A stretch of DNA of 64,000 bases from CAYNNQ01 sp964398785 (lineage in GTDB: Bacteria; Desulfobacterota; Desulfovibrionia; Desulfovibrionales; Desulfonatronovibrionaceae), in NCBI GenBank assembly GCA_964398785.1, contig CAYNNQ010000010.1, positions 1-64,000 of the forward strand, given 5' to 3'. Below the pieces are notes generated by a model. It was not told the origin of the DNA and ran no database searches. It saw nothing but the letters and a program-made list of their open reading frames with translations. Both the position numbers and the translations under genes were made by a program. Numbering within the stretch: the stretch's first letter is position 1; the number at the start of each line of letters is the position of its first letter. Of this stretch, positions 63,387 through 64,000 are shown one piece after another.

Positions 63387-63433
63387 GGTACTCTCCCCTT
63401 TTGCTCCAATACGATGTTAAAGGGGAGAGTACC
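63387..63433 (+). terminator. Attenuator-type hairpin between ZraP-like gene and kinase
   Basis: GGTACTCTCCCCTTT (63387-63401) and AAAGGGGAGAGTACC (63419-63433) form a 15-bp perfect stem with a 17-nt loop, followed by CATTTTCG. The T-run is short, so part of the transcription may continue into the kinase gene, giving high chaperone and low kinase levels. Confidence 0.65.
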
Positions 63434-63476
63434 CATTTTCGAGATTCAAAAATAGAGGAACATCCCCAGAGGCCGA

Positions 63477-64000
63477 ATGGAATTAATCACTCCCCATACC
63501 CGAAAGCGTTACCTCTTGATCTCCGTAGCCGCCCTGCTCATCCTGGGCGCCGGGACGAGCATCCTTACCTGGCAAAACCTGGAACAGGAACAAAAAGCCA
63601 TCCAGAAGCATCTAATCCTATCGGCCAAGGCCATAGCCGGAGGAATTGAGGCCTCTATAGGGGGAGGGATGCACCGTATGCGCATGTCGGGTCCCATGTG
63701 CCCGGCACCCTCCGGGAAAAGTGCCGAGCCTCACCGAAAATTGCGCCAGACCCTCAAGGATCTGGTATCCCCCGGCGGACTGGCATTTGTCCAGATCTCC
63801 GGGCCACGCGGGGAAATTTTGGTTTCCCCATTTAAAGACGCCTCTTATACCTTGCCTCCAAATGCCCTCTCCTCACTTAACAAAGGTACAGAATGGCATT
63901 CCAGAGACACCGTCCACAACAAGCCAGTATTCGTATATGCCTCCAAACTGGACCCCGGTTTCGCCCGATACCATGCCCTGAAATCCGGGGGGGAGTACCA
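63477..64000 (+). CDS. Membrane sensor kinase N-terminus (ZraS-like), cut by window edge
   Basis: Begins at the ATG at 63477 behind AGAGG. The 174 visible residues hold one TM helix (LLISVAALLILGAGTSILTW), a helical segment (NLEQEQKAIQKHLILSAKA), a Met-rich turn (GGGMHRMRMSGPMCP) and the start of a periplasmic sensor domain (GLAFVQISGPRGEILVSP). No kinase domain is visible yet. Identity as a ZraS-type kinase is inferred from the neighbouring sigma-54 gene. Confidence 0.7.
   Translation, partial: MELITPHTRKRYLLISVAALLILGAGTSILTWQNLEQEQKAIQKHLILSAKAIAGGIEASIGGGMHRMRMSGPMCPAPSGKSAEPHRKLRQTLKDLVSPGGLAFVQISGPRGEILVSPFKDASYTLPPNALSSLNKGTEWHSRDTVHNKPVFVYASKLDPGFARYHALKSGGEY

Overview
The window looks like a chromosomal segment of a Desulfobacterota bacterium, most likely an anaerobic sulfate reducer of the Desulfovibrionales. 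This is inferred from gene content and order: a fliR-flhB-flhA-flhF-flhG-fliA-cheY-fliL run, a MetPS-type amino-acid/sodium symporter, an NtrY/NtrX-like pair beside DUF4390, HypF for [NiFe]-hydrogenase maturation, and a GldA/F/G-DUF4340 module. The sequence alone does not fix the species. There are no rRNA or tRNA genes, no prophage, no autonomous transposase and no CRISPR array. Most of the window is core housekeeping and motility DNA.

Layout. 0-2 kb: 3' part of a transglutaminase-like protein whose catalytic residues look lost. 2-4.7 kb: two amino-acid ABC permeases around a binding protein, without an ATPase gene. 4.7-10.4 kb: tgt and nth (-), hisH-hisF plus a small unknown gene (+), then moaC, dnaJ and rpoZ (-). 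10.4-14.8 kb: a four-gene ABC export or gliding-type module (-). 15-17.6 kb: a ferredoxin (-), a TtcA-like PP-loop protein (+) and an M23 envelope peptidase (+). 18-30.4 kb: a flagellar/chemotaxis run fliR...cheY-fliL-like, three small unknown genes, dus, ispH and cheV. 30.5-37.3 kb (-): MetS/MetP symporter, two small coiled-coil proteins, a GT9 glycosyltransferase and hypF. 37.7-44.7 kb: a Cys-rich-PAS histidine kinase overlapping uvrA, a 55-residue membrane peptide, a CgeB-like glycosyltransferase, fau and pgeF. 44.7-53.8 kb (-): NtrX/NtrY-like pair, DUF4390, TgpA-like transglutaminase, DUF58, MoxR and dapB. 54-59 kb (-): ligA, a two-TM/RCK potassium channel, proA and a DMT-type transporter. 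59.1-59.9 kb: an exact 415-bp tandem duplication without a gene. 60-62.7 kb: cheR, an HDOD protein and a CheX-like protein. 62.7-64 kb: a sigma-54-driven ZraP-like protein followed by the start of its probable sensor kinase.

The strongest signal not explained by genes is a dispersed element of about 185 bp with terminal inverted repeats (GTTCTTATCCGGAAAT...ATTTCCGGATGGAAAC) and three internal hairpins. Seven full or partial copies are visible at 6.5, 16.4, 17.8, 25.9, 26.3, 37.4 and 51.1 kb, all intergenic and all in the same orientation. Several are flanked by short direct repeats. It behaves like a MITE, and several copies sit just upstream of genes (hisH, the M23 peptidase, fliR). Other points of interest are the 415-bp tandem duplication with a rod-like hairpin, a terminator-like hairpin that buries the fliR start codon, and the sigma-54 promoter with an upstream palindrome ahead of the ZraP-like gene.
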